7,077 nt of DNA from Candidatus Alloscillospira gallinarum. GTDB taxonomy: Bacteria; Bacillota; Clostridia; Oscillospirales; Oscillospiraceae. Made by a program: the position numbers and the translations under genes. The notes beneath the pieces are model-generated. The model was not told the origin of the DNA, searched no databases, and saw only the letters and a list, made by a program, of their open reading frames with translations. Positions 5,333 to 7,077 of this stretch are shown one piece after another. The DNA lies in NCBI GenBank assembly GCA_904420055.1, contig CAJFTV010000062.1:1-7077 (forward strand). Reading direction: 5' to 3'. Numbering within the stretch: position 1 is the first letter of the stretch; each line of letters opens with the position of its first letter.

Positions 5333-6477
5333 GCACGCTGATTTTTTCCTGCAACACCGGGGAGGGGCATAATTCCGCGGCACGTGCAATAAAGCATGTA
5401 TATGAACTCCACGGCAGGGAGAGCTCAGTCGTAGACGCGCTGTCTGTTTTCCCGGAGAAGGCGTCAGAAATCATATGCAGCGGGCACACGACGCTTTACC
5501 GCCATATGCCTAAGCTGTTTGGAGCGGGATACAGATATTTTGAGAAAAAGACGGGAAAAGAGACCTCAGTTGTATGTGAGCTGCTTGCAAAGGGTGCGCG
5601 TTCTCTCTATGGGCGCATACGTCAAAACAACTGTGAGACTGTTATAAGTACGCACCCATTTGCCGCCTTGATGCTGGCAAAGATAAAGCGGGATATTGAC
5701 CCGGGGCTTATGATGGGATTTGTATCGACGGACTATACCTGCAGCCCCTTTGTAAACCAGTGCGGCGCTGACCTGTATTTTATTCCCCATGAGACGTTGA
5801 CAGAGGAGTTTGTGGCAAAGGGGGTGCCGGAGGACAAGATTATTCCCTCGGGCATACCTGTCTCCGACAAGTTCAGAATGGGAATACCAAAGACAGAGGC
5901 CCGGCGGGAACTGGGACTGCCGGAGGAGGGCAGCATATGCCTTCTCATGTGCGGCAGTATGGGCTGCGGGCCAATGCGCTCCCTTGCCTTGGAGATGGGA
6001 GAAAAGCTGAGAAGCGGTCAGACCCTCGTTGTAATCTGCGGCACGAATAAAAAGTTGCAGAGACAGCTGTCCGGAGAGAATACAAGAAAAAATGTGAAGA
6101 TTACAGGCTTTACTCAGAAAATGCATCTTTACATGGCGGCGGCGGATTTGGCTATTACTAAGGGAGGGGGACTTACCCTGACCGAGGGGGCAAACAGCCG
6201 GCTGCCCATGGCGATTATAAATGCGGTCTCAGGCTGTGAGACGCACAATGTGGAATTTTTTACAAAGAACCGTCTTGCCGTAATCACGCCTGATATCAGA
6301 GACACGGCTGGTTTTGCCGTGAAGCTTTTGGGGGACCGAGGTAGGCTTGAAGAGCTCTCGGCACGGCTCGCGGAGTTTTTCCCGGAAAATGCGGGAGAGA
6401 TAGTATATGGACGTATGTCCGGGAACAGGACTGCTTTAGATGATAGATTACAGAAAATTTCGGTTGTCAAAGCTTAA
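5329..6477 (+). CDS. GT28 glycosyltransferase, MGDG-synthase/UgtP-like (diacylglycerol glycosyltransferase)
   Basis: The 382-residue protein has the two-domain GT28 plan of the UgtP (YpfP)/MGDG-synthase branch, which transfers glucose or galactose from a UDP-sugar to diacylglycerol on the inner membrane face. The N-terminal acceptor domain (about 1-175) holds the GEGHNSAARAI loop (11-21), STHP (107-110), STDYTCSP (133-140) and PSGIPVSDKF (173-182). The donor domain holds CGSMGCGP (208-215), ITGFTQKMHLYMAAAD (258-273) and KGGGLTLTEG (278-287). Two donor-loop positions differ from the usual pattern: KPGG is KGGG, and PGQE is SGCE (301-304), though E286 and N307 are kept. Members usually have about 370-400 residues. 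The GTG start at 5329 overlaps the upstream stop (GTGA), with GGCGGT 8 bases before it. Family is secure; sugar and acceptor are inferred. Confidence 0.88.
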   Translation: MSTLIFSCNTGEGHNSAARAIKHVYELHGRESSVVDALSVFPEKASEIICSGHTTLYRHMPKLFGAGYRYFEKKTGKETSVVCELLAKGARSLYGRIRQNNCETVISTHPFAALMLAKIKRDIDPGLMMGFVSTDYTCSPFVNQCGADLYFIPHETLTEEFVAKGVPEDKIIPSGIPVSDKFRMGIPKTEARRELGLPEEGSICLLMCGSMGCGPMRSLALEMGEKLRSGQTLVVICGTNKKLQRQLSGENTRKNVKITGFTQKMHLYMAAADLAITKGGGLTLTEGANSRLPMAIINAVSGCETHNVEFFTKNRLAVITPDIRDTAGFAVKLLGDRGRLEELSARLAEFFPENAGEIVYGRMSGNRTALDDRLQKISVVKA

Positions 6478-7077
6478 TACGCCGGAATTCAAACACCTTT
6501 ATTTTCTGATATTCTGGGTGGTATACGGAATTACATTTTTACTGCTTGAGAGAGTTCCTGGAAGAACTTATCACCCCGTTTATGTACCGCTGGACGATAA
6601 AATACCGTTTTGTGAGTATTTTTTAATACCATATCTTATGTGGTTTGTGCTTCTTGTTGGTATACATATTTATACCCTTCTCTTCGATGTTAAGCTGTTT
6701 AAACAGCTTATGTGGTTCATTATAATAACTTACGGTGTGACAACGCTGATATATATTGTATATCCAACAATGCAGGAGCTTCGCCCGGCAGTTTTTGAAA
6801 GAGACAACATATTTACCCGTTTTATGGGCTGGTTTTACAAGTTTGATACCAACACGAATGTTTGCCCGTCTCTGCATGTGGTTGGAGCGATGGCGGTGCT
6901 TTTTGCCGGCTGGCGCGGAGAGCATTTAAAAAAGCCCGCTATAAGAGTGTTTTTGGTTGTTATTACCGTACTCATATCAATGTCTACGGTATTTTTAAAA
7001 CAACACTCAATTGTTGATGTGGCCGCGGCCCTGGTGCTGTGTGTTGTAGCCTGGCCCATAGCGTTTAAGTGGATAAA
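6440..7077 (+). CDS. PAP2-superfamily membrane phosphatase/phosphotransferase (partial; C-terminus beyond the right edge)
   Basis: The frame starts at ATG 6440 and remains open for 212 codons plus two bases to the window end. Hydrophobic segments lie at about 19-36, 60-82, 90-108, 143-157, 168-184 and 191-209. The PAP2 catalytic pieces are LRP (114-116), CPSLHVVGAMAV (142-153), with H146 in the place of the SGH histidine, and H189-x3-D193 in STVFLKQHSIVDVAAA (182-197). The PSLH form is typical of the PAP2_3/Aur1-like branch, which includes inositol-phosphoceramide-type phosphotransferases as well as phosphatases. It overlaps the GT28 gene by 38 bases in another frame, with a weak AGGA (6427-6430) 9 bases before the ATG, implying coupled translation. 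It could release diacylglycerol from phosphatidic acid for the glycosyltransferase, or move a phospho-head group onto a glycolipid; sequence cannot decide. At most a short C-terminal piece is missing. Confidence 0.85.
   Translation, partial: MIDYRKFRLSKLNTPEFKHLYFLIFWVVYGITFLLLERVPGRTYHPVYVPLDDKIPFCEYFLIPYLMWFVLLVGIHIYTLLFDVKLFKQLMWFIIITYGVTTLIYIVYPTMQELRPAVFERDNIFTRFMGWFYKFDTNTNVCPSLHVVGAMAVLFAGWRGEHLKKPAIRVFLVVITVLISMSTVFLKQHSIVDVAAALVLCVVAWPIAFKWI

Noticed and set aside
5566..6126. Open frame of 186 codons on the minus strand inside the GT28 gene
   Set aside because: It is fully antisense to conserved GT28 motifs and its translation shows no family features.

Overview
The window looks like chromosomal DNA from a low-to-mid GC Firmicute, most likely a gut-type member of the class Clostridia. 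The reasons are strong Shine-Dalgarno sequences, TTG and GTG starts, heavy use of ATA (Ile) and AGA/AGG (Arg) codons, and membrane-lipid proteins of the Clostridia/Bacillus type. This assignment is inference from sequence style, not from a marker gene. There are no RNA genes, mobile elements or CRISPR arrays, and coding density is high.

Layout. On the minus strand, 1-1098 is the N-terminal 366 residues of a cardiolipin synthase (Cls); its C-terminus lies beyond the left edge. A 257-base divergent intergenic region (1099-1355) follows, with several short direct and inverted repeats that could be operators. All genes to the right are on the plus strand. They are a TetR-family regulator (1356-1916), a DUF308/HdeD-like six-helix membrane protein (2041-2640), a PlsC-type acyltransferase (2668-3501), and a small membrane protein resembling CrtO, the glycosyl-4,4'-diaponeurosporenoate acyltransferase (3618-4133). 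They continue with an AI-2E-family transporter (4130-5332), a GT28 glycosyltransferase of the MGDG-synthase/UgtP type (5329-6477), and a PAP2-superfamily membrane phosphatase or phosphotransferase that runs off the right edge (6440-7077). The last four genes overlap by 4, 4 and 38 bases, so they are almost certainly co-transcribed and translationally coupled.

How the genes fit together. Nearly every enzyme acts on glycerolipids or glycolipids. PlsC makes phosphatidic acid, a PAP2 enzyme can release diacylglycerol, a UgtP-like GT28 enzyme glycosylates diacylglycerol, a CrtO-like enzyme puts a fatty acyl chain on a sugar, and Cls makes cardiolipin. The AI-2E-type protein could move a lipid or ion across the membrane. 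No carotenoid-synthesis gene is visible, so the CrtO relative probably acts on a glycolipid other than staphyloxanthin. The working hypothesis is a TetR-linked envelope-lipid locus making an acylated glycosyl-diacylglycerol. Each family assignment rests on motifs read by eye; the joint pathway is inference.
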